Virus record (IMG/VR): IMGVR_UViG_3300042878_001023
Location: 1 to 64,000 of that record
DNA from: a virus
DNA length: 64,000 nt
Reading direction: 5' to 3' (one strand)
Shown here: piece after piece, positions 13,968-25,900 of the stretch
Layout: each line of letters opens with the position of its first letter
Position numbering within the stretch: position 1 is the stretch's first letter
The notes under the pieces: generated by a model
Databases searched by the model: none
What the model was told of the DNA's origin: nothing
The model's input: only the letters and a program-made list of their open reading frames with translations
Program-made: the position numbers and the translations under genes

Positions 13968-16900
13968 TTATCTAATTCTTGTTGAACCTTTTTGTAAGTT
14001 TTTTAATGGTGTTTCAGGATCTCCAATACCACCAGTTAAACCTAACATGTTAAATATTCTTTTGTAAGTTTTTAACTCACCTTTTTTCTGCCACCAATAA
14101 GGACCTACATCTTTTTTATATCTTACAGCTTCATCATTGAAAGTTGCTAAGTTTAATATATCACCAAAGATTTCAATATAAGTTAACAAAGTATTTCCAA
14201 ATGCTGTAGTAGTAGATGTCATAAGTTTAGCATAATCATCAGCACCAAAGTTCATACCACCAATTGAAGGTAGTGGAATAAAAGCACCAGTCTCAGCTTG
14301 AACACCTAATAACAATAACAGAGCATGATTAGATAAGAAACCATAAGTATTAAACTCATCTGTAAACAGTGCTCCTGATTTAGCTTTTATTTTTTTCCAT
14401 TTGTCTGGATCATCATCATCAAATCCAAATAGCATTGATGCAAGTAAACTGGTAGTTATCATTACCAAACCTTCAGCAGATAGTTTTTTCATAGCACCTT
14501 TTTGATCATCTGTCATAAACTGATAGTCTGCACCTTTAGATTTTATGATTTTATAAAGAGCTTGAAAAGCTTCAACATAATAACCTTTTGTTGTTCTACC
14601 CATTGCCCAATCATATCTTGCACCTCCGAAGTTTTCTTTAGAAAGATCCATTCCAAATCTGTTAACAAACATTGGAGTAAACCATTTTCTCATAAAGAAG
14701 AACATTCTATAAAGAATTAACTTATTGCCCTCTGGTTGACCAAATTCATCATAAACTCCAAATAGTGCTCTTGATGTACCTTGTAATTTATTCTTAAATT
14801 GTTTAAAATACTCTGATTTAGAAATAACAAGTTCTTGACCATCTTCAAGTTGTATTTCAGATTTAATTCTGTTTTTAGCTTTTAGTTCATCAACAGAAAT
14901 ATTATATTTTTTAGCAATACTTTCTAAGGATTCTCCTTTTGTGTAAGTATGAAAAATAGATTCATAATTCCAACCTGGATGAATACCTTCTTTAAGTTTT
15001 AATATACCTTCAGCATCTTTTTCCCAAGCATCATTATATCTTATTAAAGTTTTCTTACCATCACTAAAAGTTTGTTCAACTTTTTCTGCATGTAGAAAAG
15101 AACCAAACAACCTCATAGCAACATCCATCTCACCAAATTTTCTATGCATATACATCCACTCACCATTTATCAAATCTTTATACAAAGATCTATATACTGG
15201 CCTACCATTTTCATCATTTGCTTTAAATGTTGGGTCAAATATTTGAATTAATTGTGTAGAAATTGCTCCAGGACCTACTTCATAGATACCTTTTGTTGTC
15301 CATTCTAACATAGCTTTAGTTGCCCATGTTGCTGATAATGCTAAATCTCTAGGAGAAATGTATCTATTTCCGGATGCTTCAATAATAGTTTGAACATAAC
15401 CAGACAACTGGTTTTTTAAATCAGAAGGTATGTTTAATGCTAAAGCAGCTCTACTAGACATACTAGTTATATTACCTAACCATTTACTTAAAACTGGATG
15501 ATTTTCTTCTATACCAGTCACCTGTCTACCTTGATACTCTCTTTCAACAAGTGATCTTACTTGAGCTGCTCTATTATTAGTAGCATTTTTTCTAGTGGGA
15601 TGTTGTTGCTTCTTTCTTAAAGCATAAATACCTTTAGAAAATGCATCTAAGTTTTTAGGCTGATTAGCTGGATCATCTAATGTATCTAAAATAGATTCTA
15701 CTAAAGGTAATGATTTTAATAAAGCAGTTTGTGTTTGAATAGATAGCGTATATTTAAACAAAGAGTTAAATACATCAGCATCAACTGTATTAATATCAAG
15801 ATTATAAATACCTGTTACGGGGATGTAACTAACCTCATTTCCTTTAAGATCTGTGTTTACAAGATTATTCTCAGGATTATAATTGAACCCATTTAAGTTA
15901 TCTTGAACTGACTTACCAAACTTTTGTTTAAGCCACTCACCTACATTACTTCTAATATCTTTAAACCTTTCACCATATTCACCTTTAGCTAATAACTGAT
16001 ACTTATCATTTGATCCAATACCATATCTTGGAACATCTAAGTATAATTTACCGTAACCAGAAGCACCTTCTTGATTAAGTAAATGGTACTTTTTCATTGC
16101 TTCCAACAATTCAAACTCAGGTGAATTTGGATTAGCTTTTAATGCTTGGTATCTTTTGTCAATAAATCTATCACTAACTGCGCTGTTTTTATTTCCTGGT
16201 TGAAAGCTTCTAGGTAAGAAGTTTCCTTTGTTATCTATATAGGTACCAACATAGTCTTTTTTACTAACACCTCTTGGGATTGTTCTATATTCATTTTTGA
16301 CAACTCTTCTTGAGTGTCTAATATTAGGAACACCAATAATAGAAATTACTTCATTGGTTTGATTGTCTTTTATCTTAGTAGATATAAAGTGCTCTGGGTT
16401 TGTTGGCTTACTGTAGGAATTAGCAGCGGTTCTCTGGAATTTAGTAACAAGCTCTTTATTTTCATAAACCTTAGCTTCAACATGATTTAATTCAAACCAT
16501 TTGGCTAAATCTTCATCATATAAATCACTTGTTGGGTCAATCAACTGTTGGAACAATTCTGAATTAATAAAATTGTCTACAGTCACATCTGTAAAAACAG
16601 GTATGTTTGCATAACTACTCAACCTTGTTTCCAAAGCTTCCATATAGTAATCAGTAGGATACTTACTAGAAATATTTGATAGTTCTTCTAATACTTCTGA
16701 GAGAGTTTCAATTAAATTAACATCTACATTTTTCTTAGAAGAAATAAGTCTATCCAATTCTTCAGCTTCCTCATCTGTTAATTCCTCATCTCTAGATTTT
16801 AAAACTAATTCAGAAAGAGTTTGAGAATCTTCTCTAGTTAAGCCGGTATACTTATCAAATTTTTGTCTTAAATCAATGATGTTTTGTTGGATATCTTTGA

Positions 16901-19900
16901 TTTTTCTTAATTTATCCTCTCCTAACTGAGTAGCATCAGGCTGTCCAAAATCATCTTTATACATAAACAACATGTCAAGTATCTTTTTGTACTCATCAGA
17001 AACATTATAAGTAGTTCCTAACTGTGTGTTTATTTGATCTTGGATTGATTTTAGTTTTTCAAACAACTCTGTTCTTGTTTGGTAATATTTTTCAGAATAA
17101 ACTACTCTAATGTTTTGTTTTTGCCATTCTCTTAGTTTAGTTTCATATTCTTTAGTACCTTTTTGAATATTTTTTGTTTGAAGTTCTGTAATAAACTCAT
17201 TATAAGCAGTATCCAATGAATTAGTAATAGGGACCCACTCATAAAATTTATTAGTTTCTTGTCTATGTTTAATTAATAATTCAGCAATAGACTTGTCATA
17301 GATTCCTTTTGCAGGATCATCTACTTTTTCAGAACCATCTTCATACTGTAAAGAATATAATCTTTGGTAGCTTCTGAATGCTTCTTGAAGTTCACTATAT
17401 CTTTCAAATCTTTCATATTCTTTTTGCAAACTATTTTGTAAGTTCAAATAGTTATCAAGAGCAGATCTTCTTGCAGCATAAGCCAAAGAACCTATTTCAG
17501 AATTCTTAAACACATCATCTTTTTCATAAAAATCTAATGTGTATTCTTGCCACATATAATCTTTATTGAACTGTCTTAATGCATCAAGAGTTTTTGCTAT
17601 TTCATCTTTGTCTCCTGATTTCTTAGCTTCTTCATATTCATATTCTAATTTATCAAGCTCAAATCTCCAACTATTTCCAAACTCATTTAAGAATGTCCAG
17701 ATTTCTTTTGCTTCATAAGTCTTAGTTTCTTTGTTGAAATAAAATATTTTATCCTTACCCGCAACCATGTTTATGATTTGATCTTGGTTAAGCTTGTTAA
17801 AGTTTACTTTAGGTAATAAATTAGCAAGTTTACTTCTAAATTCTTGAGAAGCTTTCCATACTTTTGTTTCAACTTCAGTTCTTTGGTTTTGGATAAACAT
17901 TGCTAATGGTCCTACTATAACATCATTACTAGAGCTATAAGATTCTAACCATCTGTTGAACCAGCTTACATCTTTAGCATGTCCTGTAAGTGCATCCTTA
18001 ATTTTATCTTCATTCACAACATAGTTGTTATACTTGTCAATGAAGTCTTTAAGGATATTTGCTGGCACACCTTTAGTATAAAGCTTTTGTAAATCATCAT
18101 TACTCACTCTTTGTTGGATAACTTTATTGTAGAAGTCATCTATTGCAGCTTCTAACTGATCTTCAGGAAATGCATTTTTAAAAGCAATACCAAGGTTACC
18201 TTTTAGTTCTTTATTTACAAACTCATTCATGTAACCTGTAATTTCAACAAAGAATTGAATATTACCTTTTTTGTAAATATCAGCTATTTTAGAATTAATA
18301 ATGGTTGAATTATTAACAATACTTGTAATCAAAGTATAGAACTCACTGTTCTTGTCTATATCAAGTTCATCTAATGCCTGGTTGATTTCTTCAACAAGAT
18401 CTAACCAAGTTTGTGAAGTGTTTTTATACACACCTAATAAAGCTATGGTATTTCTATTATTGATTATGTCAGGTTGTTTAGTAATATTATTTAGCTCTCT
18501 AATAATATTCTCACTAGAAGTGTTTACTCTATCAATACTATTAATTAAAGCCCCAGCCATTTGTTTGGTTCTTTCAAGATCTTCCAAATCTTCATTAACC
18601 ACTTCTTGTAGATTGGTTATGTTTTGGTATCCAGCAAGGATCTTTCTTACAGAAGTTAAAAATTCTGAAGACCCTTGTTTATCTAAAGTTCTTAATAACA
18701 TATCTCTTGTTACTTTATCAGCTTTAAAATCTTTAATCTGATTTCCAATAGCAACATGGGTAGCATAAAACTCATTTACTATATTCTGTAAAGACTCAGC
18801 TTTAACACTTGCTGATAGTTTATTTGCTTCTCCAAAGATATCTCTAACATACATAACTAGATCATCCTCTGTAAGCTTTAACTCACTAAAGTCAAACATA
18901 GTGTCATCAAGTAACATCTCAGCTAATTCATCAAGTGTTGTAGATTCATTTAGGTTTTTCAAGCTTACACCAGTTCCGAATACATCACGTAATAACTGTT
19001 TTAATGAAGCTAATAACTTGGTTATAAAAGATTGAAATCCTTCTGTCTCAACTTTATTTTCAAGTTTATTCATTGATTTCAGTTGCATGGCAAATGCTAA
19101 TGCTTCTTCTTTAAATAAATCTGAGTCTACAGCTAATTCTGGATATGCTTTTTTAACATATGCTATTATACCCAAACCTTCCTCTGTTTTTACTAATTGT
19201 TCATACAGACTGTTGAATAGTTTAGGATTTGTTTTTCTTATACCTTGTAGTAATGGGTGAGAAAACTCATGTAGGAGAATACCGGGTTTAACATTATCAC
19301 CAACAATGAATACAGCTCCATTATAAAAGAATGCAGGCTCACCTCTATAAGGTACAGGATTGTTTTTAAGCATTTCTGTAGCTTGCTCTGGCGTTAAGTT
19401 ATGATAATTTACACCAAGCTTAGCAGCTAATTTAGATGCAATAGCTTCAGCAACAGCTTTTGATTGTTGCTGATTAATAGTGTTTAAATCAATTGGTATA
19501 ATGGGAATGTTGTTATTACCTTGGTCTACTTTAATAAATTTTGGTTGAGTTTCAATTTTAGTTTCTGGTAAAATAGCATTTTTAGCTATTTCATTTCTTT
19601 GATCATATCTAACTTTAAGCTCTTGAAGTTTTTCAAATAAAGGCTCATTAGGCTCCGCTCTGTTTATAGTAACAATAGTATCTCTTCTATAGGTAGAAGT
19701 TCTATCATCTTTTAATTTTATCTCAGTATTTTGAAAAAGCATTTGACCATTTGTCTCTAAGCCATACTTGTCTACAGCAAGTTTAGTGAGACTTTCATTG
19801 AGCTCATTAAACTTTGCTGTATCAATTATTCTTCTTACATCATTAGTAGCTTTTTCTTTTTCTAAATGTTTAATAGAATTTACTTTAACTTCACAAACCA

Positions 19901-19901
19901 T
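13968..19901 (-). CDS. Giant virion protein with HExxH peptidase and LysM domains
   Basis: The last of three giant genes. The 1977-residue product has an N-terminal domain with HEFSH (about residues 211-215) and a following EEALAF helix that can complete a zinc site, as in the MPTase domains of phage polyvalent proteins. Residues about 330-1200 are mostly helical and coiled-coil. A LysM module lies near 1648-1695 (KGESLESIAKKYNISVDEL). Hydrophobic segments appear near 1812-1828 and 1845-1855, and the C-terminus is conserved-looking. In crAss-like phages such proteins travel in the virion and are ejected with the RNA polymerase, and that is the likely role. Peptidoglycan binding by LysM would fit passage through the envelope. 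It starts two bases after the RNA polymerase gene. Confidence 0.85.
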   Translation of the reverse strand: MVCEVKVNSIKHLEKEKATNDVRRIIDTAKFNELNESLTKLAVDKYGLETNGQMLFQNTEIKLKDDRTSTYRRDTIVTINRAEPNEPLFEKLQELKVRYDQRNEIAKNAILPETKIETQPKFIKVDQGNNNIPIIPIDLNTINQQQSKAVAEAIASKLAAKLGVNYHNLTPEQATEMLKNNPVPYRGEPAFFYNGAVFIVGDNVKPGILLHEFSHPLLQGIRKTNPKLFNSLYEQLVKTEEGLGIIAYVKKAYPELAVDSDLFKEEALAFAMQLKSMNKLENKVETEGFQSFITKLLASLKQLLRDVFGTGVSLKNLNESTTLDELAEMLLDDTMFDFSELKLTEDDLVMYVRDIFGEANKLSASVKAESLQNIVNEFYATHVAIGNQIKDFKADKVTRDMLLRTLDKQGSSEFLTSVRKILAGYQNITNLQEVVNEDLEDLERTKQMAGALINSIDRVNTSSENIIRELNNITKQPDIINNRNTIALLGVYKNTSQTWLDLVEEINQALDELDIDKNSEFYTLITSIVNNSTIINSKIADIYKKGNIQFFVEITGYMNEFVNKELKGNLGIAFKNAFPEDQLEAAIDDFYNKVIQQRVSNDDLQKLYTKGVPANILKDFIDKYNNYVVNEDKIKDALTGHAKDVSWFNRWLESYSSSNDVIVGPLAMFIQNQRTEVETKVWKASQEFRSKLANLLPKVNFNKLNQDQIINMVAGKDKIFYFNKETKTYEAKEIWTFLNEFGNSWRFELDKLEYEYEEAKKSGDKDEIAKTLDALRQFNKDYMWQEYTLDFYEKDDVFKNSEIGSLAYAARRSALDNYLNLQNSLQKEYERFERYSELQEAFRSYQRLYSLQYEDGSEKVDDPAKGIYDKSIAELLIKHRQETNKFYEWVPITNSLDTAYNEFITELQTKNIQKGTKEYETKLREWQKQNIRVVYSEKYYQTRTELFEKLKSIQDQINTQLGTTYNVSDEYKKILDMLFMYKDDFGQPDATQLGEDKLRKIKDIQQNIIDLRQKFDKYTGLTREDSQTLSELVLKSRDEELTDEEAEELDRLISSKKNVDVNLIETLSEVLEELSNISSKYPTDYYMEALETRLSSYANIPVFTDVTVDNFINSELFQQLIDPTSDLYDEDLAKWFELNHVEAKVYENKELVTKFQRTAANSYSKPTNPEHFISTKIKDNQTNEVISIIGVPNIRHSRRVVKNEYRTIPRGVSKKDYVGTYIDNKGNFLPRSFQPGNKNSAVSDRFIDKRYQALKANPNSPEFELLEAMKKYHLLNQEGASGYGKLYLDVPRYGIGSNDKYQLLAKGEYGERFKDIRSNVGEWLKQKFGKSVQDNLNGFNYNPENNLVNTDLKGNEVSYIPVTGIYNLDINTVDADVFNSLFKYTLSIQTQTALLKSLPLVESILDTLDDPANQPKNLDAFSKGIYALRKKQQHPTRKNATNNRAAQVRSLVEREYQGRQVTGIEENHPVLSKWLGNITSMSSRAALALNIPSDLKNQLSGYVQTIIEASGNRYISPRDLALSATWATKAMLEWTTKGIYEVGPGAISTQLIQIFDPTFKANDENGRPVYRSLYKDLINGEWMYMHRKFGEMDVAMRLFGSFLHAEKVEQTFSDGKKTLIRYNDAWEKDAEGILKLKEGIHPGWNYESIFHTYTKGESLESIAKKYNISVDELKAKNRIKSEIQLEDGQELVISKSEYFKQFKNKLQGTSRALFGVYDEFGQPEGNKLILYRMFFFMRKWFTPMFVNRFGMDLSKENFGGARYDWAMGRTTKGYYVEAFQALYKIIKSKGADYQFMTDDQKGAMKKLSAEGLVMITTSLLASMLFGFDDDDPDKWKKIKAKSGALFTDEFNTYGFLSNHALLLLLGVQAETGAFIPLPSIGGMNFGADDYAKLMTSTTTAFGNTLLTYIEIFGDILNLATFNDEAVRYKKDVGPYWWQKKGELKTYKRIFNMLGLTGGIGDPETPLKNLQKGSTRIR

Positions 19902-19903
19902 TT

Positions 19904-22900
19904 TTATACACAGTTAAAAGGATCAGATTCAAAACCTAGTGATGCAAGAATTTCATCATCTGATATACCTTGTTTATTACTTATTACTTCAGTTATGTCT
20001 TTGTAAGCTGAAGAACCAGGATTTAAATAACCTAACTCTTCAAATAACCTCTTACTTAAATATACAAATAATTCTTTAGGCATTTTCTTAGCATCACCTA
20101 TTCCTGCTTTAGGAAGTGCTATTTTGTTACCTAAGTCTTTAGCATTTTTAAGCTCCTGAATTTTTCTATCAAAATAGTTTTTCACACTTTGATATTTATC
20201 AGCTGCTAAGTTACTAAAGTTATCAAAATTACTAGTCAAACTTGTAACAAAAGGTAAGGCAGTATCTTTGGATACTAATCTTAAATAGCCTTGTCCAGGA
20301 AGATCTTTATTATTATCTATTTCAAACTTGGTTGCATTATAAACAAAACCTACTGTAGAATTAGTACTGGTTAATTTTTTGTAGAAAGCAGCACTGTCAT
20401 CTTTTGAATCATCAAACAAAAAGATGTTAGGATCTGGTGTAGTAATAAGATCATTAGTTTGTTCTTCAACACTAGTAGATAGTTGAGTATCATAATCAGT
20501 AATATCTTCAGATTTAATATCCTCAAGCATTTGTTTATATGATTCAGCATGTCTATCTATAGTTTCATCTGATACATTTGCTCTGTTTTCTCCTCTTGCT
20601 AGTTGTGCTTTAATTCTTTGTTTGGCTAACTTAGCATCTAAAGGCATAAGTTTATATTGAATATTAGCATTAGGTATTGCTTTTTTAATAGCTTCAACAA
20701 AAGGTCTTCTTTTATCTTTAGTAAGATTGGTAGTATCAAACACTACTTGTTTACCTTGTTTAATAGCTTGTATAGCTCTATTAGCTGCTTCAATATAAAT
20801 CTCTTTGTCTTTAGATTTATTATTTATATCTCCTGTAAATTCAACTCTCATTGCATCAGGTTCTATGACTACTAAATTTTCTTGAGGTAAAGACTTTATA
20901 AATGTAGATTTTCCACTTCCTGAAGTTCCTATAGGTAAAATAACATTAGCTTCAACACTAATAGATGGTTGAGTAGCTTTTTGAGTAGCTGCTTCAGTAC
21001 CTACTTTACTAAAGTCAATGTCTGTAAAATAGTTCTTAAATCTGTTTTTGTCTTTATTTTTATAACTATTCTGAGCATTAAACTTGTAATAAAAATCTCT
21101 TAATACTCTTTCAGCTTTATCCGGATTAGAAAGAAGTTCAGTAAAGTCTTTAACAGCATCATCCATAATGTTTAAGAATGGTTCTGTACTTACATAAGGA
21201 ACTAAGTTAGATTTAGTTTTATTGATACCTGATTGCAAGTATGCAAACAAAGGAAGTCTAGAGAATAAGTAAGAAATGTTTTCTATATCTTGGTCACTTA
21301 AACTTAATTCATTAGCTAATCCTTTTAACAAAACAGGATCTGCTAAGTCTGTTAAATTTTTAGTGTAAATATTTGCTTTGATGTTGTCAATATCACGGTC
21401 AATCAAGTTAAGATTGAACATAGTATTTTGAGTATTGTTATCAAGCTCTAGTTTTGATAACACATCAAATTTATTTACAAGCTTAGGATTATTTAAGATT
21501 ATGTCATATAATCTTACAGCAAAAGCATTTTTTGGATCACTAAATAAATGATTAACATTGAAAGTATTATCAAGTGCTCTGTTTGCTAGAAACTCTTCAT
21601 AAGCTGTTTTTTCCAAACCTGTTTCTGCAATTGGATAAATAGATCTTAAATATTCTCTTTCCATTACAAATCTAGTATAAGCTTGTGTATTGTTTCCTTT
21701 AGCAATTGTAAATGTATTTGCTGGAACAGGATGTAATCCTAACTGTGAATAATAGTTTGGTTCATTTGCTTTTTCTTTCCATACACCTGATGTAAATTCA
21801 TCTTCTAAATTTTTAAGATTATAAAACAAAGTTTTGCTACCATCTTTATTTGTTTTTACAAAAGCTCCAAACTTATCAGAAAGCATCTGTTTACTTGGTA
21901 ATTCTTTTGCATCATATGATACATAACCTTTTTTAATGTCTGTTTTAGCTAATCTGTTTTGGAAAATATAACTTACTAAATCATTTCTAAAAGTATTCAA
22001 ATAATTATCTCTACCACTTTCACCAAATGTAGATTTTATATTTTCTCTTAAAGCATTGGAATCATCTTCAGATTTAATAAATCTACGGATTGCATCATTG
22101 TATCTTAATTTAAACAATGGTGCAGCTAAAGACAATGCAAGTTTGTTATTAAAGAATGAGCTAATAACTGAGTTGCTCATCAAAGCAGATATTATTGGTT
22201 GTAACTCAGGATTATTTTCTAAGTTTTCTAATCTTGCTTCTGATGTCTCAATATCAGATAATACTGACTTAGTATTAGTATCTGGATTAGAGTTCATCTT
22301 AACCTGTGTAATACCCTTAATCTGGTCTTCAATATCCAAGTAGTGTAAGAACATAGTTAATGATAAGTCAGAAGATTTAAAGTTATTATTCTTTTTAGAA
22401 TCTTGTATTAACTGTAACATTTCTTTTTCTGTGAAATGTTTATCTTTTCTATCCTTCATTAATTTATCAAATAACTTACGTCCTGTTTCAAATCTAACAT
22501 CTGCTTTACCTTTAGCTGGTAATACAGAAGGATTGAAATATTTATTAATGATATTAGAAGCTGATTGGAATTTAACAAATGCCTTTTCTTCTGGAGCTTT
22601 TCCTAATACAGAAGCAAATGTAGATTTAGCAAGACGCTGTTCATCTACATATTCTCTTACTAATGGTTGTGATACAAAGTAAATAGCTTCTTTAACAGGA
22701 ACACCAGCTTTAATTAAATATAACAATATAGGTGCTACCTCATAGTTACCTTGGATAAAGAAAATCCAGGCATCTTTTTCAACATCCACCCAGCCGTTCA
22801 TTGCTTGGGAGAATATATCTGCTATTTTATTAACATTGTCAACATCATATAAATTAGATAGGGAAATTCTATCCTTTCCATTAACATTTCTTACATTATG

Positions 22901-25900
22901 TCTTAAACCTATAACAGTACTTCTTGTTAATTTTGAATAACTATTTGTATATGTTTCTGGCATCAAAGCTCCAATAGAGTTTAACAATACATTCATTGTA
23001 TTTTCTATAGCACCTAGACCTAATGTTTTCTTACCAACAATATTAGATTCATGTTTATATAAGTTATAAAGAGGTTCTAATACTCTTGTTGCACTGATAA
23101 TTTTCTTACCTTTTTCAGGTTCTGTTGTTGTATCAGTCATATAATTTTTGAATGGATCGTATTCCATCACATCTGCAGCTAGTTTGTCTGCTATATCTTT
23201 CAATAAGAAAGTACCATTCGGTGTAACAAGAGAAACAAAGTTTTGTGGAAGCTCAAGTATTTCTTTAATATCATTCATTAAGTCATTCTCTACTCCTGCT
23301 TTTTGTTGTTTGAAAGCTTTTGTTATGGATTCATCTTCATTATCTTTGATGTTCTGTAGAGAAGCTTTGAGCTCCGCAGTGTTTTTATAGGTTCTTTCTT
23401 TAAGCTTACCATCCATGTCTATGTTAGTCATAAAGATTGTAAGTTTATCAATATCAAAGTCACCCCCTGACTTAGCAACTATCTCTGCTGGAGGAATGAT
23501 TATATTACCTGCTTGTGGAGGTAAGAATTCATATACTTCCATGAACTCCATAGAGTTTAGACCCTGAACCGGAATCCTAACCCCTACAAGAGTTATTGCT
23601 TTTCTGTTAGCACCATCATTTGCATCTAACCATTCATCATCTTTGATTGCTTTGTTTAATGTATAAATATCTCCAATAGTTGCCCCTTTATATTCAAGAT
23701 TCAACAAGTTAGCATAGTCCCCCTGTAATGCAATCATAACCTTCATTGCTGCAGTTTTACCATCCGCCTTCTTATGATAAGTAGGAAGTAAGTTACTACC
23801 TACCCATTTTTTCTTATCTGCATCAGTTGCATTTCTAAAATTAGGAGACTCTGTAAGGTTATTTTCATAAAAAGCAGAAGATACTTGTACAAGTGGTTCT
23901 CCTTTTACTTTTTGTTTGATAACTCTTTTGTTAATCAGAGATAATAAAAGCTTCTCAATTTTTAATGCTTCTGGGTGTAATGATAAATCATGTAATAACT
24001 CACCACTATCAAGAGCATCAATAAAGTTGAGCATTTCATCACTGTAAGATTCTTCTCTATCTAAGTTATTTCTAACAAGTGACAATAATTTACCTATACT
24101 TTCTTTGTCTCTTGCTTTGTATTCACCGTCAGGAGTTTCATCAAAACCAATTTCTTCTAATAACTCTAATTTAACTAACTCAGTATAATCAGATACATTA
24201 TCAAGATATCTTTTTACTAATGGTGATACTACATCTTTCTCATCAGGAGAATTGATTACACCATTTTCATACAAGTTATCTAAAACTAACTTTCTCATCT
24301 GAGTAGAGAAAATAGATTTACCTTTATACTCAGAGTTAACTTCTGTTTGATTCTTTAAGAACTCTGTGAAGATTACATTTTTTGTAAATGGTTCATTCAT
24401 AAGAATATTACCATTATCATCATATATTTCATCACCAGTCCCTAAATGTCCAACTTTAGAACCTGATTCAAATACAACATAGTCTACATCATTAAGCATC
24501 ATTTTTTGGTGCAAATCATATAGTGGTGTACCTTTTTTAGCTACTCCTGGTATAATTGGAGCAAGTGAGAATTTATGGAATGAAGTAACAGGTAAGCCTG
24601 TAGTTTCCATAGCTCCACAATACTGTAATTTATATGGAGGAAAATACTGTACTATATCTTCTACAGATACTTCTTCACCATTAGCTAACTTTTTATACAA
24701 CTCTTCTTGTTCTGGTAACCAGTTACCTTCAAGATTTTTAAGTATTCTATATGATTCAAAACTGATGTGGCCTTGACCATCACCAATCTTCATATCATTA
24801 TATTCTTTTAAAGCAGTTTTTGCTAATTCTTTTGCCTTAGTTTTATCACCAAATCTTTTTGTATAGTCTTTTACAAGAGCATCATAGTACTCATCATAAT
24901 ACTCAGACTTTTTTATAACTCTTTCTTTTATGATTGCTGTAGTTAGAGTACCGTCAAATGGTTTACTTGGTGCTATTTTATTAAACAACTTAGGCATTTT
25001 ATTTACAAAACTTCTTGACTTTAAATCAGAAGCAAAACCTAAACCACCAGAACCAAAACCAGCATTTCTTTTATGGAATTCTTCTTTAGCATGATTGTAT
25101 TGTGCTAAGTCTCCATAACCAAGAATAGCAGTTTCAAACTTGTGAATCCAAGAGTTGTAAGCATATGCTTTCATCAGTGTTGTATCAGATTCATCTACTG
25201 TAAGTTCAACACCTTTGTTTTCAATTCTACCTCTTAAAGCAGGATCAATAAACTTTGTTTTATCAAGTCTTTCTTTCAACTCAGTTGTTATACTGTTAAA
25301 ATACTTAGCAACATCTTTTCTTATTTCTTCTGTTAGCTTAGCATTGTCATCATATACATCTGAGAAATCAAAATCAGATTGATTATCAGCAACAGCTTTA
25401 TCTACTATAGCATAGATTTTTGCTTGAGTATCTTTAGATAATACATCTTCAAAAGCAGCAAGAGCTTGACCAGCCATTACTACTTCTCCTGTTTTTCTAT
25501 TTACAGTTCTTGTATAACCTGTAAATTGAGAATATTTTTCTAAATCAGAACTAAATTTAAAAATTCTATTTACCTCACCAGTCAAGTATCCAGATAAAAT
25601 ATCAAATGCATAATCTTCACCAGAGTTTGTAGTTGGTAAAAACTTCTCTATATCAACATATAAGTTTTTAGCATTTTTATTATCATAAGTTTTAAGACCA
25701 TTTTTTAATACAATACCTTGTGACATTTGTTTAGAAGCATGTCTCATGAACTCTTCTACACCACTCATCAACATAGTATGAATCTCTTGCAAGTATTTAC
25801 TTGTAGCATCCATTGATGCTGTAGAAATACCTTCTTGATTATTAGTTGTAGTGTCAATTAACTGTGTTCCAGCCACATTTTGAATTACCAATGTATTATC

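Noticed and set aside
18352-18741. Long antisense frames opposite the giant genes, and others of this kind between 14 and 48 kb
   Set aside because: They lie opposite strong coding sequence, have no ribosome-binding sites or recognisable domains, and reflect the codon bias of the giant genes.
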